Below are positions 8,010-16,915 of a stretch of DNA of 36,652 nt, piece after piece. The first letter of the stretch is position 1; every line of letters begins with the position of its first letter. Origin of the DNA: Bacillota bacterium (GTDB taxonomy: Bacteria > Bacillota > Clostridia > Peptostreptococcales > Anaerovoracaceae); contig JAFYNS010000143.1 in NCBI GenBank assembly GCA_017556505.1, forward strand, positions 1 to 36,652, in the 5' to 3' direction. The notes under the pieces are model-generated. The model did no database searches. It was not told the origin of the DNA and worked only from the letters and a program-made list of their open reading frames with translations. Made by a program: the position numbers and the translations under genes.

Positions 8010-8822
8010 TCAGTTCAGGGCCTGATTAATCTGTTCTTCTGTGAAGCCTTCCCTCTGCAGGAATTTCTTCAGCGCTTCCTTATCAGAGAAGATGCCGTTC
8101 CCGTATTCTTCCGCTGCTTTTTCAGCCTGCTTAAACCAGTCTGCACCACAGTTATCCGCACCGTAAACCGCCTGTTCTTCTGTGAAATCATTCTGCTTCA
8201 GCAGTTTCACCACGCCATCATAAGAATAGTATCCGTAATCCAGCATACGGTCTGCATACTGCACTGCCTGTTCATTCCAGTCTGCTCCGCAGTTATCAAC
8301 ACCGTAAACAGCCTGTTCTCTGGTAAAATCATCCCGTTCCAGACGTTCAATCAGACCTCCGTAAGAAAAGCCTTCCGAGTATTTTATTCTTTCCCGGGCA
8401 GCCTCAATTGCCTGTTCATTCCAGTCTGCTCCGCAGTTATCCGCCGCATACCGTGCCTGTTCATCGCTAAACTGACGGTAACCCAGGTTTTCTATCAGAC
8501 CTTCATAAGAATACGCGCCGTATTTCAGATCATCTTTTGCCGCCTTCAGAGCCTGTTCATTCCAGTCTGCTCCGCAGTTATCCGCTGCGTAAACCGCTGC
8601 ATCTTCTGCAAACCCACGGTATTCGTTCAGTTCTTCAATCAGCCCTTCATAGGAATACGCTCCGTACCGCAGACATTCTTCCGCTTCTTCCAGAGCAGCA
8701 TCCTTATTCATCCGAAAGCCTATATTTCCGCCTTCTCCGGTTATGATGGAAAGGATAATGACGCCGACAGATGCCCAGACCCACCATTTCTTCCAGACAG
8801 GATTTTTCTTCTTAGTTTTCAT
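8010..8822 (-). CDS. Membrane-anchored Ltp-repeat protein
   Basis: The 270-residue protein has a basic, tryptophan-rich start, one membrane segment (about 12-28), then four and a half tandem repeats of 45-49 residues ending near 270. Each unit follows the pattern YSYEGLIExL, EQAxYAADNCGADWNEQA, matching the Ltp / host-cell-surface lipoprotein repeat (Pfam Lipoprotein_Ltp). The founding member, Ltp of streptococcal phage TP-J34, blocks phage DNA entry. Here there is no lipobox; the anchor is an uncleaved N-terminal helix, so the repeats should face outside. The start overlaps the upstream XpaC-like gene by 11 bp, indicating coupling. Each of the four full repeats carries one Cys in DNCGADW. 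Function here (superinfection exclusion or envelope role) is inferred. Confidence 0.8.
   Translation of the reverse strand: MKTKKKNPVWKKWWVWASVGVIILSIITGEGGNIGFRMNKDAALEEAEECLRYGAYSYEGLIEELNEYRGFAEDAAVYAADNCGADWNEQALKAAKDDLKYGAYSYEGLIENLGYRQFSDEQARYAADNCGADWNEQAIEAARERIKYSEGFSYGGLIERLERDDFTREQAVYGVDNCGADWNEQAVQYADRMLDYGYYSYDGVVKLLKQNDFTEEQAVYGADNCGADWFKQAEKAAEEYGNGIFSDKEALKKFLQREGFTEEQINQALN
8130..8702 (-). repeat. Tandem coding repeats (Ltp units)
   Basis: Four units of about 135-147 bp lie inside the Ltp-like gene. The DNA is conserved as well as the protein: the block starting TTCATTCCAG (plus-strand reading) occurs at 8271, 8415 and 8556, spaced 144 and 141 bp. Such near-identical units could expand or contract by recombination. 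Confidence 0.8.
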
Positions 8823-9552
8823 CTGCCGTCACCTCACCTTCCGGTGCTGCTGCCTCATCCATTCCCAGGTTTATCCGGTACTCCGGATTGATGCCCGCCA
8901 GAATGCTTTCCAGAACAGCTACATTGGCTGAAACTTCTGCCCCGTCATTGGAAAACAGGTCATCCAGCAAAGTTTCCAGAGAAGTCTTCACCGTATCCAG
9001 GGCACTGCTGATTTCCCACATGGCAGAGGTAATATTGCTGCCGTTCTGTCCCTGCCGTTCCAGCTTGATGTATTTTTCCACCAGATCCACAATCATCTGA
9101 CCTGTGTGATCAGACAGGCTGCGGACTTTTTTCCGGTCTCTTGGATCGCTTTCCACTTCCAGTGCAATTTTGCGCAGAAGTACTGCGATATCGGTCACTT
9201 TGGCTGCAGTTGGTTTGTCCTTGATCTGCCGTACCATCCCTTCCAGGCTTATGCGGCAGTTATCAATCGCTGCTGCATACTCATTTTTCAGCCGGGCCGC
9301 CTCTCTGCGGGCTTCTTCAGCTTCGACGGTTTTCCGCACTTCAGCTTCCGCCGCTGCCTTCTTTCTCTTTCCCCGCAAAACATGCTCTGCAATCAGGATT
9401 GCCGTAAAGCCAAGTACCATCACACCAATATTTACTTCAATCCCCAGCAGGCCTGCCAGAATACCTCCTATAACAGCTGTTGCCAGACTGGCTGCAAAGA
9501 GGTAAATCCAGAACAGGAACCACCATTTTATAATCTTAATAAGTGTTTTCAT
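8812..9552 (-). CDS. XpaC-like membrane protein
   Basis: I place the start at ATG 9552 (AGGG eight bases upstream), giving 246 residues; a GTG at 9588 would overlap the upstream gene. Two membrane helices (about 10-37 and 41-57) are followed by an Ala/Glu/Arg-rich probable coiled coil (about 60-95) and a C-terminal helical domain. Segments such as VRSLSDHTGQMIVDLVEKY and TVKTSLETLLDDLFSND, then LESIL, resemble XpaC (called the 5-bromo-4-chloroindolyl phosphate hydrolysis family; true biochemical role unclear). XpaC relatives often pair with TelA-type proteins; here the partner is the Ltp-repeat protein. Both begin with a basic segment followed by aromatic-rich membrane helices, so they may act together at the membrane. 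Confidence 0.6.
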   Translation of the reverse strand: MKTLIKIIKWWFLFWIYLFAASLATAVIGGILAGLLGIEVNIGVMVLGFTAILIAEHVLRGKRKKAAAEAEVRKTVEAEEARREAARLKNEYAAAIDNCRISLEGMVRQIKDKPTAAKVTDIAVLLRKIALEVESDPRDRKKVRSLSDHTGQMIVDLVEKYIKLERQGQNGSNITSAMWEISSALDTVKTSLETLLDDLFSNDGAEVSANVAVLESILAGINPEYRINLGMDEAAAPEGEVTADEN

Positions 9553-9568
9553 CCTAATTACCCTGGAA

Positions 9569-10144
9569 TTACCTTGGAATTTCTCCACCGCTTAAAGCGT
9601 CATCGTACACAGCCCTGCTTCCGCCGATAAACTTAGGACGCGTTCTCGCACAGATCAGGATAGCTTCACCGATTTTGTTCAGAGAAAGCCGTACCGGCAC
9701 CGCAACCTTCTTCAGCTGCATGCCGATCAGGGTACCACCGATATCCATACCGGCATCAGCCTGAATGGTTTCTACTGCCACAGCGCATTCTGCATTCTGG
9801 TATACCGTAGTGGCGAAAGATCCGCCTGCCTTCGGATGGGGCACCACATTGACGATTTCGGTGCCCGGCAGCAGTGCTGCCTTTTCCACGATAACCGCAC
9901 GGTTCAGGTGTTCGCAGCACTGTGCTGCCAGAAAGATTCCTTTCGGCTGCAGTACAGACTGAATTCCTTCATAAACAGCCGCAGCGGCATTGATGTCAGA
10001 TCCTTTGCCTATGTGCAGACCTACCACTTCACTGGAGCTGCACCCTACTACCAGAATATCTCCCTTCTGCAGACGTGCAGCATCCACCAGTTCGGAAGCT
10101 GCCGTCTGAGCCTGGATTTTAATTTCATCATAAGTAACACTCAT
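9569..10144 (-). CDS. DUF436 / TIGR01440 family protein (YwlG-like)
   Basis: A 191-residue soluble protein of the UPF0340/DUF436 family. Visible family segments are VVGCSSSEVVGLHIGKGS, AQCCEHLNRA and VVPHPKAGGSFAT. The conserved Cys and His residues suggest ligand binding or catalysis, but I know of no assigned activity. It lies 18 bp after ahcY and 16 bp before the XpaC-like gene, all in one transcription unit. In other Firmicutes the family is usually found among glyA/upp-type metabolic genes, so this placement does not settle its role. Confidence 0.85.
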   Translation of the reverse strand: MSVTYDEIKIQAQTAASELVDAARLQKGDILVVGCSSSEVVGLHIGKGSDINAAAAVYEGIQSVLQPKGIFLAAQCCEHLNRAVIVEKAALLPGTEIVNVVPHPKAGGSFATTVYQNAECAVAVETIQADAGMDIGGTLIGMQLKKVAVPVRLSLNKIGEAILICARTRPKFIGGSRAVYDDALSGGEIPR

Positions 10145-10162
10145 GTGTATTCGCCTCTTTTC

Positions 10163-11413
10163 TTAGAACTGCCAGCTGTTCAGGTAAATTTCCTGTTCTT
10201 CGGTCAGAGTGTCGATTTCCACACCCCATGCTGCCAGCTTTCTTCTTGCAATCAAATCGTCCATTTCGCCGGAAACATCGATAACCTTGTTTTCCAGAGT
10301 TTCATGGTTTTCCATGATGTACTTTGCAGACAGTGCCTGTACTGCGAAGGACAGGTCCATAATTTCTGCAGGATGTCCGTCAGCCGCAGCAATGTTTACC
10401 AGACGGCCTTCTGCGATCACATTGACCCACTTGCCATTTTCCAGCTTGTAGCCCATGATGTTTTCTCTTGCTTCCTTCTTTTCCACGCATGCCTTTTCCA
10501 GACCTGCCATATCAACTTCGGAGTCGAAATGACCTGCGTTGGACAGGATTGCGCCGTCCTTCATGGTCAGCATGTGCTCTACAGTAATAGTCTTGCAGCA
10601 GCCGGTAGCTGTTACGAAGAAATCACCCAGCGGTGCTGCCTGTTCCATCTTCATTACCTGGAAACCGTCCATCTTAGCTTCAATTGCCTTTACCGGATCA
10701 ATTTCTGTTACGATGACATTGGCACCCATAGCCGCAGCACGCATCGCCACACCTCTGGATACCCAGCCGTAACCGATTACTACAACGGTCTTGGCAGCGA
10801 TGATCAGGTTTGTGCTTCTCATCAGTGCATCCATGGTGGACTGACCGGTACCGTAACGGTTGTCGAACAGGTGCTTGCAGTCAGCATCGTTTACGGCGAC
10901 CATAGGGAACTTCAGGGCACCTTCTCTTTCCATGGCCTTCAGACGGATTACACCGGTAGTGGTTTCTTCACAGCCGCCCCATACTTCTTCACCCAGCTCC
11001 GGTCTGGTTACATGTACACAGGTTACCAGGTCGCCGCCGTCATCGATGATGATGTTTGGCTTGTGTTCCAGGCACATCTGAATGTGTCTTTCATATTCTT
11101 CCGGAGTGGCTCCGTGGTATGCGTAAACTTTGATGCCTCTTTCAGCCAGAGCTGCAGTTACATCATCCTTGGTGGACAGAGGGTTGCTGCCGGTTACTGC
11201 GATGTCTGCACCGCCTGCTGCCAGTACCAGAGCCAGGTAAGCGGTCTTTGCTTCCAGATGGATGGACAGGGAAATCTTTACCCCTTCAAAAGGTCTGGTC
11301 TTGCTGAATTCTTCTTCCAGACCGTTCAGCAGCGGCATATTCTTCTTAACCCATTCAATCTTCTGATGTCCTGCAGGTGCCAGGGACAGGTCTCTAACTT
11401 CATACTGTTTCAT
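10163..11413 (-). CDS. ahcY: Adenosylhomocysteinase
   Basis: It reversibly splits S-adenosylhomocysteine to adenosine and homocysteine using tightly bound NAD+, relieving product inhibition of methyltransferases. The Rossmann motif VVIGYGWVSRGVAMRA, the substrate-site segments TGSNPLSTKDDV and DDGGDLV, and the C-terminal LNSWQF are clear. With 416 residues it is the short form found in archaea and some Firmicutes. Many Firmicutes instead use the Pfs/LuxS route, so its presence hints at a different SAM-recycling strategy. The adenosine it releases links it to nucleoside salvage. It follows glmS by 58 bp with GGAG before the start, apparently in the same transcript. Confidence 0.95.
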   Translation of the reverse strand: MKQYEVRDLSLAPAGHQKIEWVKKNMPLLNGLEEEFSKTRPFEGVKISLSIHLEAKTAYLALVLAAGGADIAVTGSNPLSTKDDVTAALAERGIKVYAYHGATPEEYERHIQMCLEHKPNIIIDDGGDLVTCVHVTRPELGEEVWGGCEETTTGVIRLKAMEREGALKFPMVAVNDADCKHLFDNRYGTGQSTMDALMRSTNLIIAAKTVVVIGYGWVSRGVAMRAAAMGANVIVTEIDPVKAIEAKMDGFQVMKMEQAAPLGDFFVTATGCCKTITVEHMLTMKDGAILSNAGHFDSEVDMAGLEKACVEKKEARENIMGYKLENGKWVNVIAEGRLVNIAAADGHPAEIMDLSFAVQALSAKYIMENHETLENKVIDVSGEMDDLIARRKLAAWGVEIDTLTEEQEIYLNSWQF

Positions 11414-11471
11414 GTTAATTATGTTCTCCTTTTCTTCTCGGTTTGCGGCGCAGGATTTTTCCTTTGCGGCG

Positions 11472-13301
11472 CTATTCTACAGTTACGGACTTAGCCAGGT
11501 TCTTCGGCTTGTCGATGTTGCAGCCACGCTCACGGGCCACATAGTAAGCAAAGAGCTGCAGCGGTACGACGGACAGAAGCGGCGTGATTTCGTCGCGGCA
11601 TGCCGGAATGTACAGCACCTCATTGCTGTGCGTTTCAATTTCAGTATTGCCTTCCTTGGCAATGGAAAGCACGTGGGCACCTCTTGCCTTTACTTCCTGA
11701 ATGTTTGACAGCATCTTTTCATAGAGGAAGTCCTGGGTTGCCAGGGTTACCACCAGGGTACCCGGTTCAATCAGCGCAATGGTACCATGCTTCAGTTCCC
11801 CTGCCGCAATGGCAAAGGAATTAATGTAGCTGATTTCCTTCAGCTTCAGGGAGCCTTCGTAAGATACGGAAGAGTCCAGTCCACGGCCGATAAAGAATAC
11901 CTGCTCCTTGTTATAGAGCATCCTGGACAGGCCTTCAATGATGCCTGCATTCTTCAGGGACGCTTCCAGCTTGCCGGAAACATCCATCAGATCTGCAATG
12001 AACTGATCATAGTACTCTCTTGTGATGGTTCCCTTTTCATAACCCATATACAGACCAATCAGGTACATGCACATGAGCTGGGTTGTATATGCTTTGGTGG
12101 ATGCCACAGCGATTTCCGGACCTGCCCATGTATAGAACACGTCATCGGATTCACGTGCCACGGAACTTCCCACCACGTTAACTACGCTGAGAACTCTTGC
12201 ACCCTTTCTCTTGGCTTCTCTCAGAGCCGCCAGAGTATCCAGAGTTTCACCGGACTGGCTGATGGCAATAAACAGGGTCTTATCATCCACATAAGGGTCA
12301 CGGTAACGGAACTCGGATGCCACATCCACTTCCACCGGAACCTTCGCCAGCTTTTCGATAATGTACTTGCCCACCAGACCGGCATGATATGCAGTACCGC
12401 AGGCAACGATGTAAATCTTATTAAAACCTTCGATATCTTCCCTGGTCATGGAGATACCGTCCAGCTTAATGGTTCCGTCCTCATTGAGGCGGCGGCTGAT
12501 AGTCTCATGGAGGCCCTTCGGCTGCTCGTAGATTTCCTTCAGCATGAAGTGCTCATAGCCTTCCTTTTCGGCCGCATCCGCATCCCAGGTTACATGGAAT
12601 ACATCACGGGACACTTCATTGCGTTCATCATCATAAATCTTCACGCTGTCCGGAGTCAGAACCACGGTTTCATTATTTTCAATCAGATAAATTTCTTTTA
12701 CATATTTCAGCAGCGCCGGGATGTCGGAAGCGATGAAATTGCATCCTTTGCCCAGACCTGCAATCAGCGGTGCATCCTTACGCACTGCCACAATCTTCTC
12801 AGGCTGATCCGCAGCGATAACACTGATGGCATAAGCTCCGCGCATCTGCGCTACAGCCTTATACACAGCATCTTCCAGATTGCCTTCATAGTGAATTCCG
12901 ATCAGCTGCGCGATGACTTCAGAATCTGTCTCAGAACGGAAACGGATTCCGTGCTGCTCTGTCAGCATCTTACGCAGTTCCACATAGTTTTCGATAATGC
13001 CGTTGTGAACCACTGCAATCTGTTCATCTGCACTGAGGTGGGGATGTGCATTCACATCAGACGGTGCCCCATGGGTCGCCCAGCGTGTATGGCCGATACC
13101 GGTTCCGCTTGCCATAGGGTCATCACCAATCAGATTTTCCAGATTGGCAATTCCGCCCACGTGTTTTTTCAGCAAAATCTTTCCGTCCTGCACCACTGCA
13201 ACACCAGCGGAGTCGTATCCTCTGTATTCCAGACGTTTCAGGCCGTCAATAATTATTTCTTTGGCATTATCACTGCCAACATATCCTACAATACCACACA
13301 T
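11472..13301 (-). CDS. glmS: Glutamine-fructose-6-phosphate aminotransferase
   Basis: First step of UDP-GlcNAc synthesis: fructose 6-phosphate plus glutamine to glucosamine 6-phosphate. The N-terminal glutaminase domain begins MCGIVGYVG with nucleophile Cys2. Two SIS isomerase domains follow (CGTAYHAG, SQSGETLDTL), and the protein ends in the usual LAKSVTVE. Length 609 is standard. It starts 15 bp after glmM with AGGAG upstream. The 15-bp gap leaves no room for a glmS ribozyme, so control must be by other means, probably shared with cdaA. Confidence 0.97.
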   Translation of the reverse strand: MCGIVGYVGSDNAKEIIIDGLKRLEYRGYDSAGVAVVQDGKILLKKHVGGIANLENLIGDDPMASGTGIGHTRWATHGAPSDVNAHPHLSADEQIAVVHNGIIENYVELRKMLTEQHGIRFRSETDSEVIAQLIGIHYEGNLEDAVYKAVAQMRGAYAISVIAADQPEKIVAVRKDAPLIAGLGKGCNFIASDIPALLKYVKEIYLIENNETVVLTPDSVKIYDDERNEVSRDVFHVTWDADAAEKEGYEHFMLKEIYEQPKGLHETISRRLNEDGTIKLDGISMTREDIEGFNKIYIVACGTAYHAGLVGKYIIEKLAKVPVEVDVASEFRYRDPYVDDKTLFIAISQSGETLDTLAALREAKRKGARVLSVVNVVGSSVARESDDVFYTWAGPEIAVASTKAYTTQLMCMYLIGLYMGYEKGTITREYYDQFIADLMDVSGKLEASLKNAGIIEGLSRMLYNKEQVFFIGRGLDSSVSYEGSLKLKEISYINSFAIAAGELKHGTIALIEPGTLVVTLATQDFLYEKMLSNIQEVKARGAHVLSIAKEGNTEIETHSNEVLYIPACRDEITPLLSVVPLQLFAYYVARERGCNIDKPKNLAKSVTVE

Positions 13302-13316
13302 AATGTATGTCTCCTT

Positions 13317-14678
13317 TTACTCTGCCGGCTGGCTGAATTTATTCTGGATCAGAGCGGCCAGATTTTCTGCCAGCGGACGGATCTGATCGATGTCGCTGCC
13401 TTCCATCATAACTCTTACCAGAGGTTCGGTTCCGGACGGACGGATCAGCAGACGGCCGTTTCCGGCAACTGCTTCTTCCACTGCAGCAATTTCTGCTGCC
13501 ACTTCCGGATCGTTCATATATGTTTTTTTATGATCGTTATGGATTCTGGCATTTACCAGAACCTGCGGATAAATCTTAATATCATCGCTCATTTCAGCAA
13601 TGGTCCGGCCATCCTTCAGCATGGCCTTTACAAGCTGCAGAGAGCTCATGACACCGTCACCGGTTGTGGTGTGTTCCAGGAAAATAATATGTCCGGACTG
13701 CTCGCCGCCGATTACGCATCCTGTCTTCAGCATACTTTCCAGCACATAACGGTCACCTACCCCTGTTACATCCACGGAGATGCCTGCTGCTTCCATATCC
13801 TTATGGAAACCGATGTTGCTCATAACCGTAGCGGTTACCTTATCATCCACCAGACGGCCTTCTTTCTTCAGCATCTTGGCACAGATGGCGATGGTCTTAT
13901 CTCCGTCCACTACACGGCCCAGATTGTCAACTACAATCAGTCTGTCTGCATCACCATCGAAGGCCAGACCGATGTCTGCCCCCTGGCGGACAACTTCTTC
14001 CTGCAGTTTTTCCGGATGCGTGGAACCGCAGGCTTCGTTGATATTGATACCGTTCGGTTCGTTACCGATAACGGTCACATCAGCACCCAGAGCCTTATAG
14101 ACACGTTCAGCAATCTGGTAAGACGCACCATTGGCACAGTCCAGCACCACCTTACGGCCGTCCAGACGGTAATCTGCAGTATCCAGCAGACGCTGTACAT
14201 ACAGATCCGCAGCATCCTCTTCCGCTTCCAGGCACTTACCGATCTGATCGCCGGTAATGTGGCTGTTTACATCGATGCTGCTGATAATAATGTCTTCAAT
14301 CTTTTCTTCCAGCAGGTCATCCAGCTTGAAACCTTCTCCATTGAAGAACTTGATTCCGTTATACTCAAAAGTGTTATGAGATGCACTGATAACAATACCT
14401 GCATCTGCATGATAATAGCGGGTCAGGTAAGCTACAGCCGGTGTAGGAACTACGCCTGCTTTGATAACATTTCCGCCTACAGCCAGAATTCCCGCAGTCA
14501 GTGCTGCTTCCAGCATGTCTCCGGACACTCTGGTATCTTTGCCGATTACAACCACCGGACGTTCATTTTTCTTTTTTAATACATATGCACCAGCCTTGCC
14601 CAGTTTAAATGCAAGCTCCGGTGTCAGTTCTTTATTTGCAATTCCTCTGACACCATCAGTGCCGAATAATCTACCCAT
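13317..14678 (-). CDS. glmM: Phosphoglucosamine mutase
   Basis: Converts glucosamine 6-phosphate to glucosamine 1-phosphate for peptidoglycan precursor supply. Family motifs are GTDGVRG at the N-terminus, the phosphoserine loop ISASHNTFEYNG, the metal loop DGDADR and the phosphate-binding RPSGTEP near the end. I start it at ATG 14678, which has GGGAGG six to seven bases upstream; the longer reading from 14693 would overlap the cdaR stop. This gives 453 residues. In studied Firmicutes GlmM binds and inhibits CdaA, which makes the shared operon meaningful. Confidence 0.96.
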   Translation of the reverse strand: MGRLFGTDGVRGIANKELTPELAFKLGKAGAYVLKKKNERPVVVIGKDTRVSGDMLEAALTAGILAVGGNVIKAGVVPTPAVAYLTRYYHADAGIVISASHNTFEYNGIKFFNGEGFKLDDLLEEKIEDIIISSIDVNSHITGDQIGKCLEAEEDAADLYVQRLLDTADYRLDGRKVVLDCANGASYQIAERVYKALGADVTVIGNEPNGININEACGSTHPEKLQEEVVRQGADIGLAFDGDADRLIVVDNLGRVVDGDKTIAICAKMLKKEGRLVDDKVTATVMSNIGFHKDMEAAGISVDVTGVGDRYVLESMLKTGCVIGGEQSGHIIFLEHTTTGDGVMSSLQLVKAMLKDGRTIAEMSDDIKIYPQVLVNARIHNDHKKTYMNDPEVAAEIAAVEEAVAGNGRLLIRPSGTEPLVRVMMEGSDIDQIRPLAENLAALIQNKFSQPAE

Positions 14679-14692
14679 AATATTTCCTCCCA

Positions 14693-16003
14693 TTAAGCAG
14701 CAGGAACAGGTTCCTGCTCTGCTTCAGTTCCTGCATCACCGGCTTCATTTCCGGTTTCTGCATCTGCCTCCGGAGCTTCAGTATCTCCATCACCGGCAGG
14801 ATTCTGTGTTTCATCCTGTGCTGCAATATGCACGGTAACAACTTCCGGTTCAAATGTCACAAGGCTCAGCGGCTTGTCGTAGCGGCAGTTCAGAATCACT
14901 CTGTGTGTGCCCGGTTTCATGTTTCGTACGTTCACAACAAAACTGAACTCATCGGCGGTCAGCGTCTCTACGATTGTATCGCGGCCTGTCACATGAAGAA
15001 CGATATCCATATCATCCAGGGTCACTGTCATATTTTCAGCAACTCCTTCGGCAACGACTGCTTCTTCACTGTATTCGAAAGATCTGCTTTCCATTCCCCG
15101 GACTGTAATCTGTGCCTGCAGCTTCTGAGAATCGGAAGCTGCTTCCACACCATCCGGAAGAATCGGAACAACTTCCAGTACCATGTCTTCGTAAATCTGG
15201 GAAATATCCAGGGGTTCCGCTGTAATCAGACTGACCTTACTCAGGTCTTCATTCAGTCCCTTGATTGTAATAGTCTTAGGAACTGTAACAGTTCGTTCCA
15301 CATCCAGAGATTCCGCACCGATAACAGGTACATCCAGACGGACAGTCTTCTTATTCAGATTCACTGCAGATACAGAAACGCTGTCTGCACTCACTTCCAC
15401 ATTTCTTACAGTTTCTCCTTCACTATCCACGGGGCGAAGATTCACAGTGAAAGACTTCAGTTCAGATTCCACTTTACTGATATCCAGCGGTGCTTCAATC
15501 TTTTCAATCCGGTCTACCAGAGTTTTTGCCCCGGTCACGTTTGCTGTCTGCTGACTTACCTGTACAATATATGGTTCTATATCATCACTGATGCTGCCGT
15601 CCAGAGTAACTTCAACAGGTTTTTCTTCTGTAATCAGCTGATCTACCACGATGGATATTTTCTGTTTGGTTTCAATTTCTACATTATTGATTCTTCCAAT
15701 CTGCAGGCGGATGGTATGTTCTCCCGCTTTATACCCTTCCAGATCTGCAGTAATCTTAATATCATTCCTGTCCACATTTCGGATTTCACTGCGCACACCA
15801 GTCACTTGTACATCCACGTAAGAATCGCTGACTGACAGAAGAGTCAAGTCGCTTTCAGCCAGTGTGTCTCCATTGACAAAGATAATGGGAACATCTTTAA
15901 TCTGAATATCTTTTTTGGGATTTTCCACGCCTACAACATAGACCCACAGACCAATAGCAATGAGCAGGGCAATTATCATATTGATTCGATCATTCTTTAA
16001 CAT
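14693..16003 (-). CDS. cdaR: CdaA regulatory protein (YbbR repeats)
   Basis: Membrane-anchored regulator of the diadenylate cyclase. One N-terminal helix (about 8-25) is followed by an extracellular region of roughly four YbbR-type repeats, each with a V-x-V-T-G or I-T-V core, and then an acidic, Ala/Glu/Pro-rich tail of about 40 residues. The start overlaps the end of cdaA by 14 bp. The low-complexity tail is longer than I would expect for a minimal CdaR. The role in tuning c-di-AMP is from the known family; nothing catalytic is visible. Confidence 0.92.
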   Translation of the reverse strand: MLKNDRINMIIALLIAIGLWVYVVGVENPKKDIQIKDVPIIFVNGDTLAESDLTLLSVSDSYVDVQVTGVRSEIRNVDRNDIKITADLEGYKAGEHTIRLQIGRINNVEIETKQKISIVVDQLITEEKPVEVTLDGSISDDIEPYIVQVSQQTANVTGAKTLVDRIEKIEAPLDISKVESELKSFTVNLRPVDSEGETVRNVEVSADSVSVSAVNLNKKTVRLDVPVIGAESLDVERTVTVPKTITIKGLNEDLSKVSLITAEPLDISQIYEDMVLEVVPILPDGVEAASDSQKLQAQITVRGMESRSFEYSEEAVVAEGVAENMTVTLDDMDIVLHVTGRDTIVETLTADEFSFVVNVRNMKPGTHRVILNCRYDKPLSLVTFEPEVVTVHIAAQDETQNPAGDGDTEAPEADAETGNEAGDAGTEAEQEPVPAA

Positions 16004-16844
16004 GCTTTACCCCCTTCAGTGCTCTGGTCAGCTTTTCCTTCACTGGATTTGGAGTTTCTTTTTCCAGATAGATGCTGAGCAGCATTTTTTCTACGGTCTT
16101 CATGTCCAGGAAACGGGTCAGCTTACCATCCCGGGCAATAGATACAACTCCGGTTTCTTCTGACACAATCAGTGTCAGCGCGTCAGAGTTTTCTGTAATA
16201 CCGATACCTGCACGGTGGCGGGTACCAAGTTCCTTATTCAGTTCCTTATTCTGTGTCAGAGGAAGTACACATCCGGCAGCGTAAAGCCGGTCCCCACGCA
16301 CAATCAGTGCACCGTCATGCAGCGGTGAACCTTCATAAAAGATATTTCCAATCAGCTGTTCAGAAACTGCACCATCCACAATTGTACCGGTTTCCACGAT
16401 ATCATTCAGCAAAGTTTCTCTTTCAATTACAATTAATGCTCCTGTTCTGGATGCGGACTTGTTTTCAATTGCACATACAAACTCCCCGATCATCAGCTTC
16501 GCTTCATCCTTATCCACCTGGCTGAATACAGTAGTAATCTTGCTTCGTCCAAGATGTTCCAGGGCTCTTCGCAGTTCAGGCTGGAAAATAACCACCAGGG
16601 CAATCAGTCCTACCTGAAGCATATTGGAAAGGATGTAATGCAGGGTGTATAAATCAAACACATAAGAAGCAAAGGTTGCCAGGAAAAATACAAGAATACC
16701 CTTGGCAAGCTGCTCTGCCCGGGTTTCGCGGATAAATCCCAGTACCTTATACGCCAGGAATGCTACAATGAGCACATCCAGAATATCAGTAATCCCAATA
16801 CCTGCTGTAATGTTTCTAAAAAGGTCCTTAAAAAGCTCTTCCAT
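15990..16844 (-). CDS. cdaA: Diadenylate cyclase
   Basis: Makes cyclic di-AMP from two ATP, controlling potassium and osmolyte balance and wall integrity. About three N-terminal membrane helices lead into a DAC domain with the two catalytic motifs DGALIVRG and RHRAGIGITE. The start is ATG 16844 with AGAGGA nine bases upstream; the GTG at 16862 would precede that site. This gives 284 residues, normal for CdaA. It is the first gene of a minus-strand operon that continues through cdaR, glmM and glmS and probably on to the Ltp-repeat gene. Confidence 0.96.
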   Translation of the reverse strand: MEELFKDLFRNITAGIGITDILDVLIVAFLAYKVLGFIRETRAEQLAKGILVFFLATFASYVFDLYTLHYILSNMLQVGLIALVVIFQPELRRALEHLGRSKITTVFSQVDKDEAKLMIGEFVCAIENKSASRTGALIVIERETLLNDIVETGTIVDGAVSEQLIGNIFYEGSPLHDGALIVRGDRLYAAGCVLPLTQNKELNKELGTRHRAGIGITENSDALTLIVSEETGVVSIARDGKLTRFLDMKTVEKMLLSIYLEKETPNPVKEKLTRALKGVKHVKE

Positions 16845-16876
16845 AAACACATTTCCTCTCACACTTATTCCATTCT

Positions 16877-16905
16877 ATTCTACTGTAAAAGTGTGTATTT
16901 TTCAA
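16877..16905 (-). promoter_or_regulatory. Promoter of the cdaA operon
   Basis: Minus-strand TTGAAA (16900-16905), 17-bp spacer, TAGAAT (16877-16882). It lies between the hpf terminator and cdaA and would start RNA near 16870. Confidence 0.75.
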
Positions 16906-16915
16906 GTAGAAGACG

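Noticed and set aside
8010-9552. Prophage origin for the Ltp-repeat pair
   Set aside because: No integrase, attachment repeats or phage structural genes flank it; neighbours are housekeeping genes.
9836-11494. Long plus-strand open frame of 552 codons opposite ahcY
   Set aside because: It is the antisense of ahcY and DUF436, with Cys/His/Phe-rich composition typical of shadow frames.
13302-13316. glmS ribozyme
   Set aside because: Only 15 bp separate glmM and glmS, too little for the ribozyme.
11787-14579. 930-codon plus-strand open frame opposite glmS and glmM
   Set aside because: Antisense shadow of two certain genes; composition is abnormal and there is no family resemblance.
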